Below the pieces are notes generated by a model. The model saw only the letters and a program-made list of their open reading frames with translations, was not told the origin of the DNA and did not search any database. From positions 1,313,001 through 1,377,000 of the forward strand of contig NC_003071.7 of assembly GCF_000001735.4 (NCBI RefSeq): a DNA stretch of 64,000 nucleotides, in the 5' to 3' direction. Positions 36,758-47,154 of this stretch are shown here, one piece after another. The translations under genes and the position numbers were made by a program. How positions within the stretch are numbered: position 1 is the first letter of the stretch; each line of letters begins with the position of its first letter. The stretch is from Arabidopsis thaliana (Eukaryota; Streptophyta; Magnoliopsida; Brassicales; Brassicaceae).

Positions 36758-37045
36758 TCATTTCCACTTCCTTTGTCCGAACATGCCCTTGCCTCGTTTC
36801 CCCCCGAACATGTCATGCTTGCCTCTTTTGCCTCCGAACATGCCGTGCTTGCCACACTTGTAATTCCCTCCTCCGATACTTTGCTTTCCTCGCTTGTACT
36901 TTCCTCCTCCAAGTAATCCTCTTATGTATTTTCCATGGTTGTGGTGCTCGTAGCCTGCGCGATGACCCACATGGTGACCACCCATTGCAGCCACTACCGC
37001 TGTTGCCGCTCCTGCTATCAATCCCCCAACTCCTCCTCCAAGCCC
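36758..37045 (-). CDS. Glycine-rich protein C-terminal part (XYPPX-repeat GRP family), partial
   Basis: The minus-strand frame encodes LGGGVGGLIAGAATAVVAA, a short hydrophobic Gly/Ala segment, then a His/Gly/Lys-rich tail with repeats of the type GGGKYKRGK and MFGGKRGKH, ending RKWK. This is the C-terminal layout of Arabidopsis glycine-rich proteins whose N-terminal half is a GYPPQ/XYPPX repeat; the Gly/Ala helix is followed by HGKFKHGK repeats ending FKKWK. Here no N-terminal repeat is visible. The frame has no ATG upstream of the Gly-rich start: it is preceded by AATATAATAG, which looks like a splice acceptor, and by ATG TGA. So it is either the last exon of a gene whose first exon I cannot find or a 5'-truncated copy. 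The first internal Met would leave about 75 residues. Confidence 0.6.
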   Translation of the reverse strand, partial: GLGGGVGGLIAGAATAVVAAMGGHHVGHRAGYEHHNHGKYIRGLLGGGKYKRGKQSIGGGNYKCGKHGMFGGKRGKHDMFGGKRGKGMFGQRKWK

Positions 37046-37059
37046 TATTATATTCACAT

Positions 37060-38380
37060 GATGAGATTATTCAATCAACGGTTAATTGGCATGTGAACCC
37101 ATCAAACCAAATTGAGCTTATAAACCTAGACCAACATTATTTATAATCGATATGTCTCTAAACTGAACCAAAACCATGTTGACAAAAAAAAACACTGAAC
37201 AAAAGCCACATTCTTTTATGTTTCTGAATTGAACCCAAAAAAAAAAAAAAAATCTAACTGAACAAAAGCCACATCCATTATATCATAAGAAGAATTAATC
37301 AATTATTCATCATGACATTATTTTTACTATTGGTTTCTCTTTGGTTGATATAACGAGCAAGAAACTTTCCTTGAATTTTTGTTCTAGTTTGAAAAACTTA
37401 GAAAATCAAAGCATAAAACATTTATTATCATTTTCGTTATAACGCAAGATTTGGTTAAAAACCTATTTGGTTTTTCTAGGGGTGTCAAAAATGGATAACT
37501 CAACACAACTCAACTCATATCCAATGACTTCAGGTTTAAATGAGTTCATGGGTTGAGCCGACTCATTTTATAGGTAATTTTGTTCATCATGCACAGTGGC
37601 GGAGGTATTATGTAATCATGGGGTCTATTGACCCCCATGGATTTTAGAAAAGTAGTTTAAATTTTGTTAATTTTTATAAATTGACCCTTTCCCCAAAAAA
37701 TTATTGACCCCCATCAAATATGAATCCAACTAAATTCCAATAAAAAAATTTTAAAACTACAACATGTTAACCCAATTAATTTTATATATAATAATATACC
37801 CACTAAACTAGGTTAAATCTCAAATATTATTGCTTAACACAAATTAAATTACCTTAGTTTGAATGTATACTTTACCTTTTTCTCATTATGTCTTGTTTTT
37901 ATTTTTTGTAATGGTAATTTGTTTTTTTTTTAAGTATCACTTGTGATAATATTTTCATTTTTTTTTCAAAATGTTTTTTTGTATTTGGCTTACAAAATAA
38001 TTTGACCCCATGGCTAACTATCCTGCCTCCGCCACTGATCATGCATATGGTACAAATATAATCGTTAGTCAGAAATCTGAGTATGAGAGTACAACTATTT
38101 ACAGAGCCGTTTATCATAATCGTATAATTGTATGTGTTCTAATGCAAGTAACTAAGTTTAATGGCTTGATCATTATTTGTAACAAGATTAGATCAATATT
38201 TTTTTATGACAATGTAACAAACGTCAAAGAAAAGTTTGGTTATTAAATTTTAATATTTATATAAATCAGATCAAATCCGAAATTTACATGAATGTATATA
38301 TATATCCGGCAATAACCTAAGAACGGGGCAAAGAAAATTCCGTTAATAGTCAATTTTAAGAAGTGGCAGCATCAATTTAA
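37060..38380. other. Intergenic with TIR-element scraps
   Basis: At about 37477-37600 TAGGGGTGTCAAAAATGG followed by AACTCAACACAACTC matches the left end of the TIR element at 57788, so a partial copy lies here. Around 37602-37640 and 37990-38035 there are inverted, imperfect matches (CAGTGGCGGAGG and CCTCCGCCACTG), which look like the two ends of a separate 430-bp TIR insertion. No gene seen. Confidence 0.5.
37600..38038. mobile_element. Small TIR element (hAT-like)
   Basis: Left end CAGTGGCGGAGGTATTATG at about 37602; right end, in reverse complement, CAGTGGCGGAGGCAGGATA. Both ends also point to GACCCCCATGG / CCATGG.GTCAAA sequence. CAGTGGCGGA-type ends are common in plant hAT non-autonomous elements. 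The flanks TCATGCA (37590) and TCATGCA (38039) match and are a plausible target duplication. No transposase. Confidence 0.7.
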
Positions 38381-38889
38381 AATACAAATGGTGGACGTCG
38401 TCGTCAACACTCAACAGTCGTCCAATATCAGCATTTTGGAAATACATGATAATAAACTTGGGGATCACGTTCCGATTATCTATGACTAAACAACAAAGGC
38501 AACTCAAATAATTACTTGGGAATCAAATTACAATCATCGTAGATTAAACATTGTTTTAATTAAAAGAAAACTGTCTTAATTAAGAAAAACATTTTTCTTT
38601 TTTTTAAATAACAACTAGACAGTTCAAACGTGCAGCTGAGGCTGATAGAAAGGTAGGAAATTCGTTTTAACTTTTGACCGCTAAGCCTACTAATTAAATG
38701 ACATAACATTAGTGCACTATGTGGAATTTGAATCTTCTATAAGTATTTTTCATTTATATATATTTGATGATGTACGTCAAGAAACATATGTGAAAACTCT
38801 TATGGATCATTACTGTAAAATTATTATGTTTGGACCATATATAAGAGAGTTTTAATTTTCTTTTGTGAATTTTAAAGTCAATACTAAAA

Positions 38890-39508
38890 GGTATAGACCA
38901 ACACAACAGATAGAATTTACTTCCAAACAATAAGTAATACTTAAACTTTATTCTTATTGATAATAAATTCTTTTACAAGTATTATCTCGGATCTTACTTG
39001 ACTTATTCTACCCAAATGATCAATCCCGAATAAAAATAACTAAGCCTAATTCTCACCTCTGTTTCTTATCACTCACCCGTAAAGATAAAGAGAACTAACA
39101 CACTCACCTTCAAGCTTTTGCAATGCTTTAAAGTTTATAATTGTATAACAGTATTTTAGAGTGCTCAAAGCGGCTCAACGCTAATTCTAGAATACTTATA
39201 CCTATTCTCCAGAACTCTAAACCCTAGGATCTCCGAGAATCACTAAAAGGAATCTTTCTTGTTTCCCAAGCCTATTCATTTCTTATTTTTCGAGAAAGAA
39301 TATCTTCCATATCTTCTCGACCAATTTTGTTTTTGATACCACGCCAAGTCAGCTAACTTCTTTGGCTCGTTACATCAATCGCCTTAGCTCGTCCATGTCA
39401 ACTCCTGCATCCATGTCAGCAACTCAAACGTCTGATGTGATATGATGTAGCTTCCTGATATCCAGCAGCGTCCTGATCGGTTGATGGAATCTACTTCAAA
39501 TAATGTGT
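38890..39508 (-). mobile_element. Insertion, probable solo LTR
   Basis: This segment is absent from the paralogous block, where AATACTAAGTGTTAAATCTGG runs uninterrupted (about 43940), so it inserted after the duplication. On the minus strand it has AATAAGAATAAAGTTT, a polyadenylation-like signal near its 3' end, followed by TTCTATCTGTTGTGTTGG. That resembles the R-U5 part of an LTR. Target duplication not evident and no internal genes. Confidence 0.5.
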
Positions 39509-39599
39509 TAAATCTGGTTGTGTCATACCATCCATTTTTAGTGGACTTATTGGGATAATGGATAGGACTCACGTAGTCATTATAGCCATGTTTTTTTTG

Positions 39600-39690
39600 G
39601 GGGGTTTTGGGTCCAGAAGCGCCTCGCTGCACAAGTAAATGAGTTTTTATTAACTTGTTACATTTGTATACCAAGATTCAAGAAAATAAA
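39600..39690 (+). pseudogene. Relic of NDHV 3' end, copy 1
   Basis: TTTTGGGTCCAGAAGCG and GCTGCACAAG, then TTACATTTGTATACCAA and AAGAAAA, match the last exon and 3' UTR of NDHV (21385-21490) with a deletion over the stop-codon region. It stands about 200 bases from the end of a MATE copy, the same spacing and orientation as in the original NDHV-DTX1 pair. Confidence 0.8.
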
Positions 39691-39886
39691 TAAATCATCT
39701 TTCAGCATGTGCAATTCGAATAATTTTTACAAAAAACCTGCATGTGAAAAAATGTATAAAACCTGCATGTGAAAAAATGTATAAAACCTGGATATAAGTT
39801 TTACGAAAAATATTAAAATAACATTAAATATTTTCTTGCACATGACTTCCAAATACTTTGAGATAGCTCTGAGGAACAACCTTTAT

Positions 39887-40356
39887 TTAAACCAATCCAT
39901 TTTTAGTTGAGATTATTCTCTTCCTTGCCTTCTCAGCCTGCAAATAATAGAGTCTAGTTACTTCAGAGCATTCAAAAAACTAGAATGTAACAAACTCTAA
40001 CCTGTTCCTTCCAGTTCATGGAGGCTGTGACGATAGCCAGTAAAGTGGCTTGCACCGCGGATCCAACCATAACACCGCACCAGAGTCCTTTTCCATTCCA
40101 CTCACGACTGAAAGCTAAGTAAACTCCAACAGGAGCTCCTACAAGATAATAAGCCACCACGTTGATCAAAGCTCCAATGTGTTGCCACCCACATCCCCTA
40201 GCCACTCCATTTAGAACTGCCGTTAATCCGTCGAGGATGAAGGAGAGACAGAGCAAAGGAGATATGTCAGCAACATAGTCAACAACTTCTTTGCTGTTGC
40301 TGAATGTGTAGCCTATGATGTTTCGGCAGGTGAAGAGAAGTGTGCTAAAGAAAGCT
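39887..40356 (-). pseudogene. Truncated MATE copy (exons 5 partial and 6)
   Basis: Exon 6 (39937-39887) and the last 355 bases of exon 5 (40356-40002) of a DTX1-clade MATE gene are present, with the intron between them. They would encode about the last 134 residues, from [12 protein letters not shown] through [14 protein letters not shown] to the end. The other exons and the promoter are missing; sequence diverges at 40357. The remaining part has no stops and is identical to MATE copy 4 over its exon 5 part. It might be transcribed, but cannot make a transporter. Confidence 0.85.
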
Positions 40357-40946
40357 GTTACATAGCGATTCTACTATGGACAATTCCTTCCGACCTTTAT
40401 TAGATCCACGACAGACGACACCTCCTTCTTCTTCTCTATGCGCTTGATGGATACCTTCAATATCTTCTCTACATAGAATCCTGGCGAACGGCTATAATTG
40501 TGCACACTTGCCTCCATTAATCTACAAATCTGTTTATAAATCGCAGTAGCTGAGACTCGAAGCCTACACCTCTTAATGTAGAAGCATTAATGAACATTTT
40601 ATCAACCATTGGACCAAAGGTACTTCCACCAAATTATTCCCATTTAGTATATGAAAAAGTAAAGAAAACAAAGAAATTTATCTCTCTCTCGTAAAGGATT
40701 AAGAAATAGATAACCGTGCTTTAGCAAAAAAAAAAATGTGCAAAATTATTTGTTCTAATTAAAAAAACAATTTCTACATAAGCAAATTTTAAGTATTGAT
40801 AAAACAGGGATTTATACAAAAAATTATAACACACCGACTATGCTGTAAGAAATTTTTGCAGCTTTATTTTGACAGTATATAGCCGTAAAACAATTGAGCA
40901 ATGAGAGTTACAAATAGTTTGAGATAGCTCTCAGAAACACCATTCT
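40357..40946. other. Intergenic, unidentified segment next to the MATE breakpoint
   Basis: About 270 bases (40357-40630) of GC-richer sequence join the truncated MATE copy. Minus-strand frames give fragments (for example FINASTLRGVGFESQLLRFINRFVD) but with stops; I do not recognise the source. The rest is AT-rich 3' flank of MATE copy 3. Confidence 0.45.
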
Positions 40947-42790
40947 TTAAGCCAATCCATTTTCACTTGAGATTAGTCTCTTCCTTGCCTTCTTGGCCTG
41001 CAAATCATAGATTCCAGTTACTTTAGAGAATTAAAAAAAAAAAAGAATGTATTGTAATAAGCTCTAACCTGTTCCTTCCAATTCATGGAAGCCGTGACAA
41101 TAGCCAGTATAATGGCTTGCACAGCGGATCCAACCACTACACCACACCATAGTCCTTTTCCGTTCAACTCACAACTGAAAGCTAAATATATTCCAACCGG
41201 AGCTCCTACGAGATAATAAGCTACTACGTTGTTCAAAGCTCCAATGTGTTGCCAACCACATCCCCTGGCAACCCCATTAAGAACTGCGGTAAATCCGTCA
41301 AGAACAAAGGAGAGACAGAGCAAAGGAGATAGATCAGCCACATAGTCCACAACTTCTTTACTGTTGCTGAATGCGTAGCCTATGATGTTCCTGAAGGCGA
41401 AGAGAAGTATGCTAAAGAAAGATGACTCTACAAGCCAGAGACAAAGCCCTGCCAATACTGAAACCCTAGCAACTTGAGGAATCCCAGCTCCCAATTTGTT
41501 TGACACGCGTGTGCTGCAAGAAACCAAATGACTTATATTGTTTAGGAAGAAGATGTTGAATATGGTTGGTTAAAAATTAGAGTTCATACCTCACAGCGGC
41601 CGCGACTCCAACTGGAATCACATAGTGCAAAGTTGCTGTTGTAAGACTTGCATGAAAGAAATAGGATTCGTTAGCTTTTTTAGTATAGATCGCACTAGTA
41701 AAGATAAAAAGAAGTCCTTCTATATGAAACTTACCAAATTGAAAGAACAGAGGTCTCGAGTTTTGGGTTTTGGAGAAGACCTGAACAGAGTATAAGTAGC
41801 TCAAATAGCCACCATTCTAGGCTGTAAAAGGCAGACCGAGAAAATGCAAGTGAGATAAGAAGAAGCATTGGCGTATGTAACTTGACCAACAAGAAACTTT
41901 TAATAGACTTACCAAAGCATTGCCGCTGATGGGACTCCATAACGGAAGAACTGCTTGACAGAAGACAAGAAATCTTGGGATACAAATCGGCGAGTCTTCT
42001 CGCAAGAGCTGGAGAATCTCACATAACATGAGAGTGTCATAGCGAAAAACCAGAAAGACACACTAATAGCCAAGGCAGCTCCATTGCTTCCCAAACCAAG
42101 TGCGGAAACCAAAGTCCAGCAAACCGCAATGTGGAACAAAAGGGTGGTCAGGGCAAAGTAAAGCAGTGGAAGAACCAACCCTTGTGCTAGCAGAAACCGG
42201 GTCAGTGGTAAGACAATCGCATGGGCAAACAAAGTCGGTATGAGCCGCAAGGCGTAGGAGCCAGCGACTCTGGAGATGTCAGGGTCTTGTCCGAGAGAGA
42301 TCAAGAGTTTTTCCATGTATATCCAGAGAATTGATATGAGGACACATATAGGGATGTTAGAGGAAATTGCGGAGTATGTATAGGTTCCCATTTTTTCGTA
42401 TTGTTTGGCTCCATAAGCTTGGCCAGAAAGAGTTTCTAGTGAACCCACTAACCCAAACTGCACAAAGAATTGAAGTATTTATCAAGATTTCAGAGTCAAC
42501 TTGATTTTGAACATAAGAGGAGAGAGTAGTCATAACATAATTACCATAATGCTGAAACCGGAGACATTTGTGAAGGAGGTAGCAAGAGCGACACCGGAGA
42601 GCTGGAGCTCGCCGTTGTGGCCAGCGACCATGACTGAGATGACTGGCAATAAGTACTGTGCAATGGTCACGGTGGCCATAGGAACAGCCAAGCGGCTCAC
42701 TTTCTTCAGCTCGACATTGAGCTGACCACTTTTCCATGTGGCTTTACAGGGGACTATCTGCTCATCTTGCGGAAGAAATGGCTCTTCCAT
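40947..42790 (-). CDS. MATE efflux transporter, tandem copy 3
   Basis: Exons 42790-42545, 42457-41913, 41821-41735, 41646-41590, 41513-41069 and 40997-40947 repeat the DTX1 exon plan exactly and encode 476 residues. Conserved features: [65 protein letters not shown]. One oddity is Ser in place of the usual Cys in the family signature (ETLSGQAYG instead of ETLCGQAYG) and Ser for Ala just before it (SLETL). As these lie in a conserved cytosolic loop, transport activity may be altered but not obviously lost. Its promoter is similar to that of copy 2. Substrate unknown. Confidence 0.88.
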
Positions 42791-42903
42791 TGTTTTAGGT
42801 TGTTAATTTTTTTTTTGTCCTTATTTTTTGTTTGTTATTGTTTTGTGTTGAAAGCCTTGTCTAGTACTTTAATTGTCTATAATTTATGCGGACATTCTTC
42901 CAT

Positions 42904-42911
42904 CTTTTATA
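42904..42911 (-). promoter_or_regulatory. TATA box of MATE copy 3
   Basis: Minus-strand TATAAAAG in the shared context TCTATAAAAGATGG, about 114 bases before the ATG. The greater distance than in copies 1 and 2 comes from a T-rich insertion at about 42800-42850. Confidence 0.5.
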
Positions 42912-42949
42912 GACACTAGACAGACGACGAAACCAATGTCAATGTCAAC

Positions 42950-44320
42950 GTAGACTTTTCTTTTTTGGAAATTGTGGGAATAGAATATTCAAATTACATG
43001 ACTCTTAGCTCGACCAGTGGAATTCTATATTTTCCACGAAGATCCTCAAAAAGTATATTATAAAAGTCTACATGATAAAGTATAAAGTATTACTAAAGTT
43101 TATACATCAAAGTTTTCAGCAATGACGTTGTATAGTTTCTCTTAATAAGTTTCCGGAAAACAATAGTTTTTTTTAAGGTGAACATACATCATGTTTTTTA
43201 TTGTTAAAGGAACATACATCATGTTTTTTGCAAATGACAAAATCTTCTAACAACTTCACAAGTTATAACAGTTTTATAAAACTGTTATAAAAGTCATGTA
43301 TATTAAACTTTTTATTACTTCCATAAAAGTCAGATATCACAATAACCTAATAACAAAGACAAACAAAAGAGACAATTCGGTCATTTTGAAATACAAATGG
43401 TGGACGTCGTCGTCAACACTCAACAGTCGTCCAATATCAGCATTTTGGAAATACATGATAATACACTTGGGGATCACGTTCCAATGATCTATGACTAAAC
43501 AACAAAGGCAACTCGAATAATTACTTGGGAATCAAGTTCTAATCATATCATAGATTAAACAAAAGATAATGACATTGTTACAAAAAAAAAAGAGACAGTT
43601 TGTTTTAACAGTTTATATTAAAAAGGAAAAATGTCTTAATTAACAAAAACATTTTTTTGGTTTAAATAACAACTAGACAGTTCAAACGTGCAGCTGAGGC
43701 TGATAAAAAGGTAGGAATTCGTATTAAGTTTTCACCACTAAACCTACTAATTAAATGACATAACATTAGTGGACTATGTGGAATTTGAATCTTCTATAAG
43801 TATTTTTCATCTATATATTTTTAATGATTTACGTCAAGAAACATGTATGTGAAAACTCTTATGGATCATTAGTGTAAAGTTATTATGTTTGGACCATATA
43901 TAAGAGAGATTATTTTCTTTTGTGAATTTTAAAGTTAATACTAAGTGTTAAATCTGGTTGTGCCATACAGGCCATTTTTAGTGGACTTATTGGGATAATG
44001 GATAGGACTCACATAGTTGTTTTTTATAAAGATAGGACTGATTGCAGCTGAGGCCATTTTTAATCCCATGGTGTTTGGAACTAATGAGTTTTTATTTACT
44101 TGTTACATTTGTATATTAAAGTTTGAAGAAAATAAATAAATCATCTTTCAGCATGTGCAATTCGAATAATTTTTCTAACTAACGAAAATATCAACTCAAG
44201 AAAAAATGTATAAATCCTGGATAAAAGTTTTACAAAAAAATATTATAACCCATCAAAATAACATTACATGTTTTTTTGCACATGACTTGCAAATACTTTG
44301 AGATAGCTCTTAGGAACAAC
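42950..44320. other. Duplicated intergenic unit between MATE copies 3 and 4
   Basis: Promoter-distal sequence of copy 3 (similar to 26.4-26.8 kb), then the block also found at 38.4-39.9 kb. It includes an NDHV-tail relic (see separate entry). No gene. Confidence 0.7.
44062..44155 (+). pseudogene. Relic of NDHV 3' end, copy 2
   Basis: CCCATGGTGTTTGGAACTAATGAG followed by TTTATTTACTTGTTACATTTG matches the end of NDHV (CCCGTTTGGAACCAATGAGG at 21421, then CACTTGTAATTATTACATTTG). It includes the tail of the coding sequence and the stop codon position. It lies about 175 bases from the stop of MATE copy 4, nearly the spacing of the parental pair (176). Confidence 0.78.
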
Positions 44321-44326
44321 CTTTAT

Positions 44327-46159
44327 TTAAACCAATCCATTTTCAGTAGAGATTATTCTCTTCCTTGCTTTCTCAGCCTGCAAATAATAGAGTCCAGTTA
44401 CTTCAGAGCATTCAAAAAACTAGAATGTAACAAACTCTAACCTGTTCCTTCCAGTTCATGGAGGCTGTGACGATAGCCAGTAAAGTGGCTTGCACCGCGG
44501 ATCCAACCATAACACCGCACCAGAGTCCTTTTCCATTCCACTCACGACTGAAAGCTAAGTAAACTCCAACAGGAGCTCCTACAAGATAATAAGCCACCAC
44601 GTTGATCAAAGCTCCAATGTGTTGCCACCCACATCCCCTAGCCACTCCATTTAGAACTGCCGTTAATCCGTCGAGGATGAAGGAGAGACAGAGCAAAGGA
44701 GATATGTCAGCAACATAGTCAACAACTTCTTTGCTGTTGCTGAATGTGTAGCCTATGATGTTTCGGCAGGTGAAGAGAAGTGTGCTAAAGAAAGCTGACT
44801 CTACAAGCCAGAGACAAAGCCCTGCCAATACGGAAACCCTAGCAACTTGAGGATTTCCAGCTCCCAATTTGTTTGACACTCGTGTGCTTCAAGAAACCAA
44901 ATGACTAATGTTGAGAAAGGAATTGTTGAACACTTGTTCTGGTTTGAGAGTTGAGATCATACCTCACAGCCGCCGCGACTCCAGATGGAATCACATAGTG
45001 TAAAGTTCCTATTGTAAGACTGATAACATGAAAGACATAAGATTAATACATTTTGGTAAAGAGAACACATAGGATAAAAAGAAGTAATATGATACTTACC
45101 AAATCGAAAGAACAGATGTCTCGAGTTTTGGGTTTGGGAGAAGACCTGAGCAGAGTATGAGTAGCTCAAACAGCCACCATTCTAAGCTATCAAAGAAGAC
45201 AAAAAAATGCAAGCAAGATAAGAGGAAGCATCGGTGTATTGTAACTTAACCAACAAGACACGTGAAAATGGTTTACTTACCAAATCAATCCAGCGGATGG
45301 GACTCCGTACTGGAAGTACTGCTTGATACTAGACATAAAATCATTTGATACAAATCCGCGAGTCTTCTCGCAAGAGCTGAAAAATCTCACATGACATGAG
45401 AGTATCACAGCGTAAAACCAGAAAGACAAACTAATAGCAATAGCAGCTCCATTGCTTCCAAGACCAAGCGCGAAAACCAAAGTCCAGCAAACCGCAATAT
45501 GGAACAAAAGGGTGGTCATGGCAGAGTATAGCAGGGAAATAACCAACCCTTGTGCTAGCAGAAACCGAGTCAGTGGTAAGAAAATAGCATGGGCAAACAA
45601 AGCCGGTACGAGCCACAATGAGTAGGAGCCAGCGACTCTAGAGATGTCAGGCTCTTGCCCGAGAGTGATCAAGAGCTTTTCGATGTAAATCCATAGAATT
45701 GATATGATGAAACAAATTGGTATGTTGGAAGCCATTGCAGAGTATGTATAGGTTCCGATTTTTTCGTATTGTTCTGCTCCATAGGCTTGGCCACAAAGAG
45801 TTTCCAATGCACCAACTAACCCAAACTACACAAAAAAGAATGCAGCAATATTTCAATATTGGAAAGTTAATTGAGTTCTTGAAATGAAGAGGAGAGAGTA
45901 ATAGCATAATTACCATTATGCTGAAGCCGGAAACGTTTGTGAAAGACGTGGCAAGCGCGACACCGGCGAGCTCCAACTCGCCGATGTGGCCGGCGACCAT
46001 GACTGAGATGACAGGCAATAAGTACTGAGCTATGGTTACGGTGGCCATAGGAGCGGCCAAGCGGCTCACTTTCTTCAGCTCGACGGTGACCTGACCACTT
46101 TGCCATGTGGATTTACAAGAGACTAACTGCTCGTCTCTCGGAAGAAATGGCTCTTCCAT
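44327..46159 (-). CDS. MATE efflux transporter, tandem copy 4
   Basis: Exons 46159-45914, 45825-45281, 45186-45100, 45019-44963, 44886-44442 and 44377-44327 match the DTX1 exon lengths exactly; product 476 residues. Signatures present: [39 protein letters not shown] (Glu where paralogues have Lys), [16 protein letters not shown] and [14 protein letters not shown]. The acceptor of exon 5 has changed from GCAG to GAAG, and that of exon 2 to GTAG, both still AG. The last part of exon 5 is identical to the truncated copy at 39887-40356. No clear TATA box in the position seen in copies 1-3. Membrane antiporter of unknown substrate. Confidence 0.88.
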
Positions 46160-46199
46160 TGTCGTCTTCTTAATCTTGATTGATTTGCCTCTGATTTTT

Positions 46200-46668
46200 T
46201 AGATCATATCCAATCTTGTACTGATGGACGAAACCAATGTAATTTATTGTCAATGAAGACTTTTCGTCAATATCTAAATATATATATAACTCTGCTCGAC
46301 CAGTGAAAACATTTTTTTCTCATGTTAAGATATGCATATGAAAGTATTATTGTTACTACCAAATTTTAGACCCGTAATTGACTGTGGGACAAATAGTTTT
46401 CTCTCTTCAATGTGTGTCACAGAAAAAAATGTTATTCTATTTATTAAGGTAAAAACAGATATGATATGATGTACCCATAATAATAAATGCTCCATATAAA
46501 TTATATTATTAAGAGGGTCCATATAAATTATATTTATTAAACACATATATCATGTGCATGAATTGGTTTCTGATTTTTGTAGACGTGGTGGCCTTGTTGT
46601 TTCGATTTTTCAAAAAGTTAATTATTGCCGACAATAGTGAATAGTTTTTTTTTCCTTGTTTGATATAA
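46200..46668. other. Upstream region of MATE copy 4
   Basis: AT-rich. GCTCGACCAGTG near 46292 is shared with the promoters of copies 2 and 3. TCCATATAAATTATAT occurs twice (46491 and 46518). No gene. Confidence 0.5.
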
Positions 46669-47154
46669 TGTTATGAATATGATCCAATTCCGGTTTAATG
46701 TTGGTCTGATGACATTCGGTTTAACAGCAGATTGGAGTTGGTTATTGAAACGGTTCGCTTTGGTTTACAGAAGAAGGAAGTTATGATTGGAAGACTCTCA
46801 TTCTGAAAGAGGCTTCGATGCTCGAAGTCAAACACATATAAATAGAAGTCTGTTATCTTCTTCTTCTTCATTCCGTTAGAAAGTTGTTACGATCTCTCTT
46901 AAACCCAGAAAATTAGGGTTCTTCATTGATCTTGTATTGAGCTCAGAGAAGTTTGTAAACATCTCATATAGTGGATTGCCGGATCTATCTGGCTCCAGAC
47001 GTAGATCTAATCACACAGATTAGATTGAACTGGGTAACAAATTCTTGTGTGTTGTTCTCTGTTTCTTCTTTGATTCACACAAACAAACTTCGAGTTGAGA
47101 GATTGAGAGCTGATAAGTGAGGTTCGCGTTCGTATTGGGATCGGTTCTATAACA
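46669..47154 (+). mobile_element. Solo LTR (Copia-like), about 486 bp
   Basis: Begins TGTTATGAATATG and ends TTCTATAACA, so the ends form the short inverted repeat TGTTAT/ATAACA. Inside are a TATA-like stretch (CACATATAAATAGAAG near 46831), a downstream CT-rich leader and GATCTTGTATTGAGC as a possible polyadenylation region. No internal coding region or second LTR. Flanking 5-bp duplication not found (TATAA left, TTTAG right), so it may be a recombined or older copy. Confidence 0.65.

Larger units (their letters stand above)
38383..40356. repeat. Segmental duplication of 43388-44797
   Basis: The block starting AATACAAATGGTGGACGTC is repeated at 43390, with collinear similarity through MATE upstream sequence, NDHV-tail remnant and the 3' exons of a MATE gene. 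The left copy carries an extra insertion of about 620 bp (38890-39508). Similarity ends abruptly at 40356 inside MATE exon 5. Confidence 0.85.

Noticed and set aside
37899-38246. Frames on both strands at the end of the small TIR element
   Set aside because: They straddle the element's right end (38038) and have no conserved content.
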